DNA from: Chloroflexota bacterium
Lineage (GTDB): Bacteria; Chloroflexota; Anaerolineae; Caldilineales; Caldilineaceae
NCBI GenBank assembly: GCA_003451595.1
Contig: DMDA01000030.1
Coordinates: 11,933 to 60,279, forward strand
Direction: 5' to 3'
Length of the DNA: 48,347 bases
Positions 34,035-42,879 of this stretch are shown one piece after another. The translations under genes were made by a program, and so were the position numbers. Each line of letters begins with the position of its first letter. Position 1 is the first letter of the stretch. A model generated the notes under the pieces. The model worked only from the letters and a program-made list of their open reading frames with translations, ran no database searches and was not told the DNA's origin.

Positions 34035-34610
34035 CTAGATGCGCGCGCGATGGACGCGCGCAACGACGACAACGCGATCATAATGAAACGGCAGCGGCAG
34101 CAACTGGCTGCTCTCATGCCACTGACCAAAGAGCGGATCGCCAGGCTGCAGCGTCAGGCGTCGGACCCCCCAGATCGTCACATCGGTGGTGCGCCCAATG
34201 GCGTGCTTGAACGCATCTTCGAGCAAGCCCTGAACGCGCCCGACGCCGGTCAGGTAACGTGTCTCCCATGTGCCGTAGGGCAGGCGCCCGTCGGCTTGCG
34301 GTGCACACGTAACGCGCAGGTGGACGACGCCGCAGTTGACCGACAGCACCGCAGTCTGTTCATCGTCTTCCGTGACGATCTCGGCCTCAGTGATTTGTCC
34401 GGCGAAAGCATAGGTGGCCGGGCCGATGCACACAAAGCGCGCCGGCAGCGCCTCCGGCTGCACAACAAACCAGCTGTCCGCCGCCACGTCTGGCAGCAAC
34501 ACGCCGGCGTCGAGCACCACACTCACCGGCACACCTTGCTTCAGCACGGGATAACCGGCCTGCGCATACTGCGCCGCCGACAATTCAAACTCGATTTCAG
34601 GCAACGCCAT
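34035..34610 (-). CDS. Uncharacterised protein within the acyl-CoA carboxylase operon
   Basis: A 191-residue soluble protein I do not recognise. It has no signal peptide or membrane helix and appears rich in beta strands (VPVSVVLDAGVLLP, SWFVVQP, TAVLSVNCGVVHLRVTC). There is a mid-protein Cys pair 11 residues apart and a helix-like segment VQGLLEDAFKHAIG. It lies 77 bases after the carboxylase beta-subunit gene and 15 bases before the biotin carboxylase gene on the same strand, so a carboxylase-related role, such as assembly or regulation, is plausible but unproven. GGTGG precedes the ATG. Confidence 0.7.
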   Translation of the reverse strand: MALPEIEFELSAAQYAQAGYPVLKQGVPVSVVLDAGVLLPDVAADSWFVVQPEALPARFVCIGPATYAFAGQITEAEIVTEDDEQTAVLSVNCGVVHLRVTCAPQADGRLPYGTWETRYLTGVGRVQGLLEDAFKHAIGRTTDVTIWGVRRLTLQPGDPLFGQWHESSQLLPLPFHYDRVVVVARVHRARI

Positions 34611-34687
34611 AAACCACCATCATTTCGAGGAGATCGAGAGAGCGGGAGATGGTGCAGCCTGGCATCCAATCTCTCAATCTCCAATGT

Positions 34688-36247
34688 TCATAAAGGAATA
34701 TTTCCATGTTTCTTCGGCGGCAGGCTGTCACGCTTGTTTTGCAGCATCTCCAGCGCGTTGATCAGGTGTGGGCGCGTCTCACGCGGCTCGATCACGTTAT
34801 CGATGAAGCCTGCGGCGGCAGCGACATAGGGATTGGCGAACCGTTGGCGATAATCCTGCACCAACTCCGCCTTGCGCGCTGCCGGGTCTTCCGCCTCGCT
34901 GATCTCACGGCGGAAGATTACGTTGACCGCGCCTTCCGGCCCCATCACCGCAATCTCGGCGCTGGGCCAGGCGAGCACCAGGTCGGCGCCGATATGGCGC
35001 GGGTTCATCACACAGTAAGCGCCGCCATATGCCTTGCGCACAATCACGGTGAGCTTGGGCACAGTCGCCTCGCAGAATGCGTAGAGCAGCTTGGCGCCCT
35101 GGCGGATAATGCCGCCATGCTCTTGGGTGACGCCGGGCATGAAGCCGGGGACATCTTCAAACACGATCAACGGCACGTTGAAAGCGTCGCAAAAACGCAC
35201 GAAACGCGCGCTTTTCTGGCTAGCTTCCACATCGAGCACACCCGCCAGCACGGTCGGCTGCTGCGCCACAATGCCGACGGAGCGGCCGCCCAGCCGAGCA
35301 AAGCCAACGATGACATTCTGCGCCCAATGCTCGTGCACTTCCAGAAAATGACCGTCATCTACAACGTACCGGATCACTTCCTTCATATCATAGGGCTTGT
35401 TGGGGTTGTCCGGGATGATCGTATCCAGCTCAGGCGCCTCGCGCAGTGGGTCGTCGCTGGCTGGTTTCACGGGCGGATCCTGCATATTGTTGCTGGGCAG
35501 GTAGTCTATCAGGTGTTGGACAAGGAAGATGGCGTCCTCCTCGTTTTCGGCGGCAAAGTGCGCCACACCCGACTTGCTGGCGTGCACCGAGGCGCCGCCC
35601 AGCTCCTCAAACGTGACATCTTCATGCGTGACGGCCTTGATCACATCCGGACCGGTCACAAACATGTGGCTGGTCTCCTTGACCATCACCACAAAGTCGG
35701 TGATCGCTGGGCTGTAGACGGCGCCGCCGGCGCACGGCCCCATGATGATGCTGATCTGTGGGACAACGCCGGAAGCCATCACGTTGCGATAAAAGATTTC
35801 TGCGTAGCCAGCCAGGCTGTGAACACCTTCCTGGATGCGGGCGCCGCCGGAATCATTCATCCCGATGACGGGGGCGCCATTCTTCATGGCCATGTCCATG
35901 ATCTTCGTGATCTTTTCGGCATGGGCGCGGCTGACGCTGCCGCCAAAGACTGTAAAATCCTGCGAATAGACAAAAACCAGACGTCCGTTGATCGTGCCGT
36001 AGCCGGTGACGACGCCATCGCCGGGGATTTTCTGTTCGGCCATGCCGAACTCAGTGCCGTTGTGAGTGACAAAGACATCCACCTCGCGGAAGGTGCCTTT
36101 GTCGAGGAGCAACTGTAATCGCTCGCGTGCGGTCATTCGTCCCCGTGCATGTTGACGGGCGATCTTCTCCTCGCCGCCGCCAAGAAAAGCCGCAGTCTTG
36201 CGCGCACGCAGTTCCTGAATTCGCTGATCTACTTGTGAGTCGTTCAA
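34688..36247 (-). CDS. pccB: Acyl-CoA carboxylase carboxyltransferase (beta) subunit
   Basis: A 519-residue crotonase-fold carboxyltransferase of the propionyl-/methylmalonyl-CoA class, moving CO2 from carboxybiotin to an acyl-CoA. Typical blocks are KQHARGRMTARERL-like (ARQHARGRMTARERLQLLL), NDSGGARIQEGVHSLAGY, GPCAGGAVYSPA, SHMFVTGPDVIK and KAYGGAYCVMNP. The best N-terminus starts with a TTG at 36247, which gives the normal length; the next ATG would cut into conserved sequence. It is 24 bases after the dehydrogenase gene. With biotin carboxylase and carrier downstream it completes a three-subunit carboxylase. Substrate could be propionyl-CoA or acetyl-CoA. Confidence 0.95.
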   Translation of the reverse strand: MNDSQVDQRIQELRARKTAAFLGGGEEKIARQHARGRMTARERLQLLLDKGTFREVDVFVTHNGTEFGMAEQKIPGDGVVTGYGTINGRLVFVYSQDFTVFGGSVSRAHAEKITKIMDMAMKNGAPVIGMNDSGGARIQEGVHSLAGYAEIFYRNVMASGVVPQISIIMGPCAGGAVYSPAITDFVVMVKETSHMFVTGPDVIKAVTHEDVTFEELGGASVHASKSGVAHFAAENEEDAIFLVQHLIDYLPSNNMQDPPVKPASDDPLREAPELDTIIPDNPNKPYDMKEVIRYVVDDGHFLEVHEHWAQNVIVGFARLGGRSVGIVAQQPTVLAGVLDVEASQKSARFVRFCDAFNVPLIVFEDVPGFMPGVTQEHGGIIRQGAKLLYAFCEATVPKLTVIVRKAYGGAYCVMNPRHIGADLVLAWPSAEIAVMGPEGAVNVIFRREISEAEDPAARKAELVQDYRQRFANPYVAAAAGFIDNVIEPRETRPHLINALEMLQNKRDSLPPKKHGNIPL

Positions 36248-36271
36248 CTGTTGCCTGCCTTTGCTTCAGAA

Positions 36272-37327
36272 TCAATCCATTTCGGTTGGGTTGACGGCGA
36301 TCACTATTTTGCCGAACATCGCACCAGCAAGCAAACGCTCGCACGCCGCCCGGAATTCGTCCAAGGGAAAGACGGCGTCGATAACGGGCTGCAGGCGACC
36401 TTGCCAAACCAGCTCCATCACGGTTAGATAGTCGGCGTGCGTCCCCATCGTGCTGCCCATGACCTGCAGATGACGGCCAAAGATCAAGTTGACCGGCGTC
36501 TCAGCGCGATAACCGCTGGTGCCGCCGACGGTCAACAACCTCCCGCCTGGCCGTAGCGTACGCAGACTCTCCGGCCAGGTCGCCGCACCGACATTGTCCA
36601 CCACGATGTCGACGCCCTCACGCCCGGTGGCAGTGAAGACCGTGCGCGCCCACGCTGCGTCACTGGCACGATCATGCACCCAATCCGCGCCAAGCTGCCG
36701 GGCGCGCCCGGCCTTGTCGGCGTTGCCGGCGATCACATAGACGCTGGCGCCCGCCAATTTGGCAATCTGGATCGCCGCTGTATTGACGCCGCCGCCGGCG
36801 CCTACGACCAACACCCGCTCACCCGCACGCAATTTGCCTACCGTGATCAGGCTGTGCCAGGCGGTCACGTAGACAAGCGAAGCTGCCGCCGCCTGGCGCA
36901 TGTCGTAGCCAGGTGGAATAGCAATCAGATTGCGTGCAGGGACAGCCACATAATCGGCGCAGGCGCCGCGCACATGTTCGCCGAGCAAGTGTGCGCGACG
37001 GCAGTGGTTGTGCCGTCCTGCCACACATGCCTGGCACGCGCCGCACCAGATCAACGGGTTCGCTGTAACACGCTGACCGATCTGCCAGCCGGTCACATCG
37101 CGCCCGACCGCCGCGATCTCGCCGCTAAAGTCGCTGCACGGGATGTGCGGCCACGTCAACTCTAGCCCCTTCCAGCCAATGCGCACGAAATCGTCCAGCC
37201 GATTGAGCGCAGCATATGCCACCCGCACGACAACGCCGTCGGGCGCCGGCGCCGGGATGGGGAGTGTGTCGTCCAGGCGGTAGACCTGAGGTGACGGATC
37301 ATGATGATCAAAGACGATTGCGCGCAT
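36272..37327 (-). CDS. Zinc-type alcohol dehydrogenase/quinone reductase-like MDR protein
   Basis: A 351-residue NAD(P)-dependent medium-chain dehydrogenase/reductase. The catalytic-zinc Cys lies in IPCSDFSGEIAAVG, and the structural zinc site is WCGACQACVAGRHNHC, with four cysteines. The Rossmann fold has VVGAGGGVNTAAIQIAKLAGA. C-terminal segments (TVGGTSGY, MGSTMGTHADYL, VFPLDEFRAACERL) fit the family. Substrate is unknown. The ATG at 37327 follows GGTGGGTG and lies just after the upstream stop; a GTG at 37342 overlaps that gene. It stands second in the carboxylase series. Confidence 0.9.
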   Translation of the reverse strand: MRAIVFDHHDPSPQVYRLDDTLPIPAPAPDGVVVRVAYAALNRLDDFVRIGWKGLELTWPHIPCSDFSGEIAAVGRDVTGWQIGQRVTANPLIWCGACQACVAGRHNHCRRAHLLGEHVRGACADYVAVPARNLIAIPPGYDMRQAAAASLVYVTAWHSLITVGKLRAGERVLVVGAGGGVNTAAIQIAKLAGASVYVIAGNADKAGRARQLGADWVHDRASDAAWARTVFTATGREGVDIVVDNVGAATWPESLRTLRPGGRLLTVGGTSGYRAETPVNLIFGRHLQVMGSTMGTHADYLTVMELVWQGRLQPVIDAVFPLDEFRAACERLLAGAMFGKIVIAVNPTEMD

Positions 37328-37334
37328 GCGATAT

Positions 37335-37730
37335 TCACCCACCGTAGATCACAATCACCGTCGCCGCCAGCGCACCCACCACCATACACAGACCCAGAAA
37401 GACGAGCGAGAGCACGATCAGTCCGCAACTCATGACGATATTCGCCATCGCCGCGCGTGTGCCCGTCAACACCGTCAGCCCGGCGCCAGAAATTCCCAGC
37501 CCGGCGCTGGCGCACAGCACGGCGACAAATACGCTGGCTGGCAGCTCCCAACCCAGCACCGTGTACGTGACATACAGGCCGATGACGCCCCCTGCGATAC
37601 CAAACGCAGCACTGATCAAAATAATCGGCAGTGACGGGCCTGAGTTGTCGAAACCCAGGTCAGCGTCGTCTTGCAGCGCAGCGCGGTTTGAATCGTCTGG
37701 GGAAAAGCGTGCGGATGAATCTCGAAACAA
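37335..37730 (-). CDS. Small membrane protein, first gene of the carboxylase series
   Basis: A 131-residue protein of unknown family. A polar N-terminus of about 32 residues is followed by three hydrophobic segments (IILISAAFGIAGGVIGLYV, VFVAVLCASAGLGISGAGL and VMSCGLIVLSLVFLGLCMVV). It starts with TTG at 37730, supported by a clear AGGAG five bases upstream, and no in-frame ATG is available near the start. A promoter lies about 60 bases upstream. It precedes the dehydrogenase gene by eight bases. Confidence 0.72.
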   Translation of the reverse strand: MFRDSSARFSPDDSNRAALQDDADLGFDNSGPSLPIILISAAFGIAGGVIGLYVTYTVLGWELPASVFVAVLCASAGLGISGAGLTVLTGTRAAMANIVMSCGLIVLSLVFLGLCMVVGALAATVIVIYGG

Positions 37731-37788
37731 AGTGGCTCCTGTGCGCCGATATTGCTAGATCGGTCCGATGCGAGCCATGACCGCTGCC

Positions 37789-37817
37789 ATTCTACACGAT
37801 CACCGCTTGACAGCCAA
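37789..37817 (-). promoter_or_regulatory. Promoter of the carboxylase series
   Basis: On the minus strand TTGGCT (37812-37817), 17 bases and TAGAAT (37789-37794) precede the TTG-started membrane protein gene. A CCGAT/ATCGG inverted repeat lies in the leader near 37757-37774. Confidence 0.55.
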
Positions 37818-37873
37818 AGGATCGAAGCGCAAAGCACCATTTGCAGGAGACGGATACAGGATCGACCTGCGGT

Positions 37874-37902
37874 TTGACGCTGTGCCTTTCGTCATGTAAT
37901 CT
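37874..37902 (+). promoter_or_regulatory. Promoter of birA
   Basis: TTGACG (37874-37879), a 17-base spacer and TAATCT (37897-37902) lie 56 bases upstream of the birA ATG. It diverges from the carboxylase-series promoter. Confidence 0.6.
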
Positions 37903-37958
37903 GTCTCCAAACAAGGGCATTTATACCCGATCCGATTCCAGAATCCAAAGAATATCCG

Positions 37959-38810
37959 ATGAACTCGAACACAAATCACCACGCCATTCTTGATATTACC
38001 CGCATCGCCATCAACCTTAAGCAGGCCGTGATCGGTCACACCATCGATTATCATGGAACGGTCACCAGCACGATGCAGATTGCCCATCAGTTGGCGACTG
38101 ACCCGGCCACGCGTTCGGGAACGGTTGTCGTAGCGGAGGAACAGACAGCCGGGCTGGGGCGTCTTCAGCGTCAGTGGCACGCACCGATGGCGCAGGCGCT
38201 GCTCGTCAGCCTGATCTTGAAACAGGAACATCTGCCCATCAACCTGGCCCATCTGCCGATGATGGCGGGTGCAGCAGCGGTGCGTGCCATCGTCAGCCTG
38301 GCGCCAGAACTAACCGCAGATATCGGGCTGAAATGGCCGAACGATATTGTGCTCGGCGAAGACCTGGCGCATGCTCGCAAAGTTGGTGGTGTCTTGATCG
38401 AGACTGCCTTCGTGCGCGATCAGGTCGATTATGCTATCGTCGGGATAGGAATCAACGTCAACCAGGCCGCCGACGCACTGCCGGAAGTCCCTGCTAACGC
38501 CCCGCCTCCCACCAGTCTGCGTCTGGAGATGGGGCGCATGCTCGATCGCACGGCGCTGTTGGTCGCGCTTTGTCAGGCGTGGGAAGAACTCATCACGCCG
38601 CAGGCGACCCCTCACGACATCTATCACGAGTGGCGCAGCCTGTTGTTGACACTAGGTCAGCCGGTCACAGTCATTACCCACGGGGAAAACGAGCGCAGCT
38701 TTACAGGCGTCGCTGTCGATGTCACGACCGATGGCGCCCTGATCGTCGTGGATGACGCCGGCCATTCGCATCTACTCGATGCAGGAGATGTATCGACACG
38801 TCTGCCGTAA
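37959..38810 (+). CDS. birA: Biotin--[acetyl-CoA-carboxylase] ligase (no HTH domain)
   Basis: A 283-residue class I biotin ligase that makes biotinyl-AMP and attaches biotin to carrier lysine. Motifs: TSTMQIA, the ATP/biotin loop EEQTAGLGRLQRQW (a variant of GRGRRGRxW), LKWPNDIVLGE and AIVGIGINVNQ, then a C-terminal SH3-like domain (GVAVDVTTDGALIVVDDAG). The N-terminus lacks the helix-turn-helix of E. coli BirA, so it is not expected to be a repressor. It diverges from the carboxylase genes whose biotin carrier it probably modifies. The stop is eight bases before the large repeat protein gene. Confidence 0.95.
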   Translation: MNSNTNHHAILDITRIAINLKQAVIGHTIDYHGTVTSTMQIAHQLATDPATRSGTVVVAEEQTAGLGRLQRQWHAPMAQALLVSLILKQEHLPINLAHLPMMAGAAAVRAIVSLAPELTADIGLKWPNDIVLGEDLAHARKVGGVLIETAFVRDQVDYAIVGIGINVNQAADALPEVPANAPPPTSLRLEMGRMLDRTALLVALCQAWEELITPQATPHDIYHEWRSLLLTLGQPVTVITHGENERSFTGVAVDVTTDGALIVVDDAGHSHLLDAGDVSTRLP

Positions 38811-38818
38811 CATCCACC

Positions 38819-41320
38819 GTGTTTTCACGAGTTGCTGGTCGCAGTGGGCTGTTAGGTCTCAGCCTGTCCACGCTGTTGTTGGCCGTGTTGGGGAGCGTGT
38901 TGGCGCTCTCCCCAACGTCGCGCGCGGTGGCGGCGCCGTTAACCACCCCGATGCAGCAAGGCCCGAATGTACTGCCCGGCGTGGTCTTCACCAAGACAGT
39001 GGTCTACGCCTTGTCACTCGATGAGGCGGTGACGGCGTGCCAGACAAACAGCGCCACTACCGTAAGCGCCGCCCCCAACAGTACGATCTTTTACTGTTAC
39101 ACCATCACCAACGGCAGCCCAACCGCCGTTACTCTGCAGACACTCTTTGATGACGATGGCGCTACTGTCGTCAACTGGACGCCAGGCCAGACGCTGGCGC
39201 CAGGTGAGACGCTGGCCCCTACTGCTGGCAGCGGCCTGGTGCGCGCCTTCACCATTCCCGGCAACGCAACCGCTAACACGACGATCACATCTCGCGCCCA
39301 GTGGACGGTTGAGCAAGATGGCGTTGCCTATTTGGTGCAATCGCAAGCAGCGACGACCATCGACGTGGTTACGCCAGGCGTGGCGACCAAGCTCCACGTT
39401 GGGACGCTTGCTATTGCGACCTGTCCCACTGTCACCAGCAGCGCCGCCATCCCGATCACCAATAACGCATATGGCGTGGCGTACTTTTGCCTGTACCTCA
39501 CCAATACAGGCGACATCACGCTCACCCAGCACACGGTCACAATCCCGGCGTTGGGCATTGTGAATGCGTCGCTTACCGCCAACCTCCCCCCCATCAATGG
39601 CAGCCTCAGTATCACCAGCGGTATGAGTCTGAGCATCCCCTGGACGGCCAATCTACGCCAGGAAGTGCGCCAGGCCTCTCTCACCGTCAACGCTATCGTT
39701 ACGTCCACGCTGCCATCGCGCCCTGACCTGGTCGCCACTTCAAGCTCAATCGCCACCGTCACCGGCCCCTCTGGGAGTATTCTGGTGAACCGCTATTTTG
39801 CCAACAATCCCGAAGAATGCTTCCGCGACCTCACGGACAGCGCTTCGCCTGGGCATGTCACTTATTACTGCCTGGTCATCCAGAACACCACTGCTACTTC
39901 GCCCACCAACCCGATTGCACCACTGACCACGCATGAAATCTATGATGCGGCCACCAAGCAGAGCGTCATCATTCCCAACTACACAATCTCCTCGACCCAA
40001 GTACTGACGGTCACAAATCAATTTCTGGCAAATCACGGGTTAGCGCAGATTCTAGGGCCGGTGCGTTATCCCAACCCCGGCGTCTTCCAAAGCAACGCCT
40101 CCGTCACCTCAACCAACCCATCGCTGGGCTATCGCGCGCTCGCCGTCAGTAATTCCCCGCAGTTGACGATCAACACACCACAGCCAGACACGCCGACGCC
40201 CACGTGGACTCCCCTGCCCACGTGGACCCCGCTGCCCACCTGGACGCCCTTCCCGATCCCGCCCACCTGGACGGTGGCGCCGACCTGGACGCCAGCGCCG
40301 ACCTGGACGCCCTCGCCCACCGTGATCATCATCACGACGCCAGGCGGCCTCCCACCGACGCCGTTCCCTGCCATCGGTATTGGCGGCCTGGAAACGCCAA
40401 CACCCAATCCATTTGCGCCGCCACCCGTGCTTGATCCGTTCGCCCAGACGGCGACAGCCGCAGTGATTTTTGGCTTCGTGACGCCTTCTGATCCGTTTGC
40501 CCAAACTGCCACCGCGCAGGCGATCTTCGGCATCCCACCCGCAGACCCATTTGCTCAGACCGCCACCGCAGCGGTGCTCTTCGGTTTTGCGACGCCATCC
40601 GATCCGTTCGCTCAGACCGCCACTGCACAGGCGCTCTTTGGCTTCCCACCCGCAGACCCATTTGCTCAGACCGCCACCGCAGCGGTGCTCTTCGGCTTTG
40701 CGACGCCATCCGATCCGTTTGCCCAGACCGCCACCGCACAGGCGCTCTTCGGCTTCCCGCCCGCAGACCCATTTGCCCAGACCGCCACCGCACAGGCGCT
40801 CTTCGGCTTCCCGCCCGCAGATCCATTTGCCCAAACCGCCACCGCACAGGCGCTCTTCGGCTTCCCGCCCGCGGAGCCGTTCGCCCAGACCGCCACCGCA
40901 CAGGCGCTTTTGGGGCCGCTCTCACCAGTGACGACGCCAACGCCAGAGGCAGTTGCCATTGTGCCGCCGGGCAGCGTGATCACAGTGACAGCCACGCCGA
41001 TGGCGCCAGGGCAGCGCCCCATCGCCGTAGCGACGCCACAGCCGCCCACCGACGCCGCTGCCGTCCTCCGTTCGATTGCCAATGGAATGGTGGCCGCGCT
41101 CATGTTTGGCGGGATTGTCGGCGGCGTCGTGCTCTTTTTGCTGCTGGCGGGAGTCCTGGCTGGCATCAGTGTCGGGAATCCAGGGCCGCCCAAGTACGAT
41201 CTGGTCGAAGACCCAACAACCGATCCAACGGCGCAAACCGCGTTTATCAATACGCCGACTGCATCGCGACCAGCGCCCCCACCCGCCAGCGATGAGGAGT
41301 GGCCCGATTCGCTGCCATGA
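38819..41320 (+). CDS. Large secreted, C-terminally anchored repeat protein
   Basis: An 833-residue exported protein of no named family. A signal peptide (cleavage probably near AVAAP, about 39) is followed by three related beta-rich segments, each with a Cys pair and a (Y/F)C(Y/L)x(I/L)xN motif: Cys74/93, Cys202/224 and Cys334/351. Next come WTP repeats (about 457-500), then nine repeats of 18-19 residues with consensus DPFAQTATAQALFGFPPA (539-702). A hydrophobic helix (about 750-783) and a short acidic, proline-rich tail end the protein. The start is a GTG eight bases after birA, without a visible ribosome site. Its stop overlaps the next glycosyltransferase gene by ATGA, so the two are coupled. 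Thr/Pro richness makes O-glycosylation plausible. Confidence 0.85.
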   Translation: MFSRVAGRSGLLGLSLSTLLLAVLGSVLALSPTSRAVAAPLTTPMQQGPNVLPGVVFTKTVVYALSLDEAVTACQTNSATTVSAAPNSTIFYCYTITNGSPTAVTLQTLFDDDGATVVNWTPGQTLAPGETLAPTAGSGLVRAFTIPGNATANTTITSRAQWTVEQDGVAYLVQSQAATTIDVVTPGVATKLHVGTLAIATCPTVTSSAAIPITNNAYGVAYFCLYLTNTGDITLTQHTVTIPALGIVNASLTANLPPINGSLSITSGMSLSIPWTANLRQEVRQASLTVNAIVTSTLPSRPDLVATSSSIATVTGPSGSILVNRYFANNPEECFRDLTDSASPGHVTYYCLVIQNTTATSPTNPIAPLTTHEIYDAATKQSVIIPNYTISSTQVLTVTNQFLANHGLAQILGPVRYPNPGVFQSNASVTSTNPSLGYRALAVSNSPQLTINTPQPDTPTPTWTPLPTWTPLPTWTPFPIPPTWTVAPTWTPAPTWTPSPTVIIITTPGGLPPTPFPAIGIGGLETPTPNPFAPPPVLDPFAQTATAAVIFGFVTPSDPFAQTATAQAIFGIPPADPFAQTATAAVLFGFATPSDPFAQTATAQALFGFPPADPFAQTATAAVLFGFATPSDPFAQTATAQALFGFPPADPFAQTATAQALFGFPPADPFAQTATAQALFGFPPAEPFAQTATAQALLGPLSPVTTPTPEAVAIVPPGSVITVTATPMAPGQRPIAVATPQPPTDAAAVLRSIANGMVAALMFGGIVGGVVLFLLLAGVLAGISVGNPGPPKYDLVEDPTTDPTAQTAFINTPTASRPAPPPASDEEWPDSLP
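40189..40320 (+). repeat. Coding repeats for WTP linker
   Basis: About six copies of a 15-18 base unit encode PTWTPLP-type peptides. Such Pro/Thr linkers are common between domains of surface proteins in this phylum (recalled knowledge). Confidence 0.8.
40433..40923 (+). repeat. Nine coding repeats of 54/57 bp (DPFAQTATA units)
   Basis: Nine tandem units encode DPFAQTATA plus a variable half. An alternation of a 19-residue form (AAVLFGFATPS) and an 18-residue form (AQALFGFPPA) fills the first six units, and the last three are all of the 18-residue form, the final one degenerate. The near-identical DNA of later units suggests recent expansion. Confidence 0.93.
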
Positions 41321-42879
41321 GCACACATCGTCGTCGCATCTTTCTACTGCTTCTGACGCTGCTGGCGTTCGGCTGGCGTATGGCGCGCCTGGACTTCCAA
41401 AGCCTCTGGCGCGACGAGGTCGATGCAATCTATTTTGCCGTGCGCGATCTGGGCGAGACGTTGAGCATGTTCATCCAAGCGGCGCAAAATGGCCCGCTCT
41501 ATTTCTTAAGCCTGCGCCCCTGGTTTTCCATCGTGGGCAGCAGTGAATTCGCCTTGCGTTTTCCCTCGGCGGCGGCGGGTACAGTGAGCGTGTTGCTGGT
41601 GTGGCATGTCGGGCGCCGACTGCTGCCATCTGCACCGCATGTCCAGATGCCGTCAGGCGCCGCATGGGTGAATGTGGCGGCATTGGGTGCACTCTTGTTT
41701 GCCCTGAACCCCTATCAGATCTGGTACGGGCAGGAAGGCAAGATGTACGCCACCAACACGGCGCTGGCGTTGCTGGCAACCTGGCTATGGCTGCGCGGCG
41801 TCGATGCTGGCGGCTGGCGCACCTGGCTGGCCTATCTCGTCGTCGTCAGTGCGGCAATGTACATCCACTTGTTGATGGTGCTGCTCATCCCGTTGCACGC
41901 GCTCTGGTTTTTCCTTGCCTGGCCGCAGGCGCAGCGCCAGTGGCGCGGCTACGGGCTGGCGCTGGCCGGGTTGACGCTGCCCTACCTGCCGATGGTCTGG
42001 TGGCATTGGATCATGCTGACATCGCCCGATAAGCTATCGGGCTTTAACTTCACGCCGCTGGAGACAATGCTACCTGCGCTGGCACTGAGCCACGCGCGCG
42101 GCTTCATCACGGCGACGCCGCTCTGGTGGCTGGCGCCGATCTTCTTTTTGTTCGGCGCAGGGCTGCTCTTTGGCGTGACCATGATCGGCGATCGCACCGA
42201 CGCCGCATCCACCGCGCTCTCGCCAGGTCGGCGATATGCGTTGCTGGTGAGCTGGCTCCTGGCGCCAATCGGCCTGATCTATCTCATCAGCCTACGCCAG
42301 CCGGTCTTCACCGAACGCTACATCATCTGGATCGGCCCGGCGGCGCTGCTGTTGATGGCATTGGGGCTGCGCGTCGTAGCTGCCAACAGCGGACGGCTTG
42401 CCTTGCTGCTCGCGGCGATCCTCTTGCTATACACGGTGGGGCTGTGGAGTGGGCTGGCCTGGCAACAGAAAATGCAAGTCATCAAGTACGACCTGCGTAG
42501 CGCCATGCAATACGTTGACCAACATCGCAGCCGTGACGATCTGTTGATTCTCCAGATTCCACATCAAGAGTGGGCCTATCGTTACTACACCAGCGACTTT
42601 GGCCCCAATCCATTTGCAGACAGTGACGCCCGGCTCGGTTGGTGGGCTGGTGGGCCTTACACCAATTGGGGGCGCAGCGAGGAGGTGGAAGCACGCGAAG
42701 TCGCGCTGTACATGGGCAACATCACACAGCACGCCGATGTGGTGTGGGTGTTGCTCAGCGAAGCGACGATGTGGGACAGCCGCCAACTGATGGAGCGCTG
42801 GCTACAGACGCACGGCAAGCTTGAAGCACAGCAACTCTATGCCGGCGTGACGGTGCAACGCTACCGGTTGCGTCCTTGA
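41317..42879 (+). CDS. GT39/PMT-like membrane glycosyltransferase
   Basis: A 520-residue polytopic protein of the dolichyl/polyprenyl-phosphate-sugar-dependent glycosyltransferase class. The first helix is followed by LWRDEVDAIYFA, whose Asp-Glu pair matches the catalytic loop of PMT/ArnT enzymes. LRFPSAAAGTVSVLLVW and NPYQIWYGQEGKMYA also fit. About ten more hydrophobic segments follow, ending in a soluble C-terminal domain of about 120 residues. Its ATG overlaps the TGA of the repeat protein gene (ATGA), so both are made from one message. The natural inference is that it glycosylates that protein or another surface molecule; the sugar and acceptor are unknown. Confidence 0.85.
   Translation: MSTHRRRIFLLLLTLLAFGWRMARLDFQSLWRDEVDAIYFAVRDLGETLSMFIQAAQNGPLYFLSLRPWFSIVGSSEFALRFPSAAAGTVSVLLVWHVGRRLLPSAPHVQMPSGAAWVNVAALGALLFALNPYQIWYGQEGKMYATNTALALLATWLWLRGVDAGGWRTWLAYLVVVSAAMYIHLLMVLLIPLHALWFFLAWPQAQRQWRGYGLALAGLTLPYLPMVWWHWIMLTSPDKLSGFNFTPLETMLPALALSHARGFITATPLWWLAPIFFLFGAGLLFGVTMIGDRTDAASTALSPGRRYALLVSWLLAPIGLIYLISLRQPVFTERYIIWIGPAALLLMALGLRVVAANSGRLALLLAAILLLYTVGLWSGLAWQQKMQVIKYDLRSAMQYVDQHRSRDDLLILQIPHQEWAYRYYTSDFGPNPFADSDARLGWWAGGPYTNWGRSEEVEAREVALYMGNITQHADVVWVLLSEATMWDSRQLMERWLQTHGKLEAQQLYAGVTVQRYRLRP

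Noticed and set aside
34706..36118. A 470-codon plus-strand open frame opposite the carboxylase beta subunit
   Set aside because: It is an antisense shadow with no recognisable domain; the minus-strand frame is clearly pccB-like.
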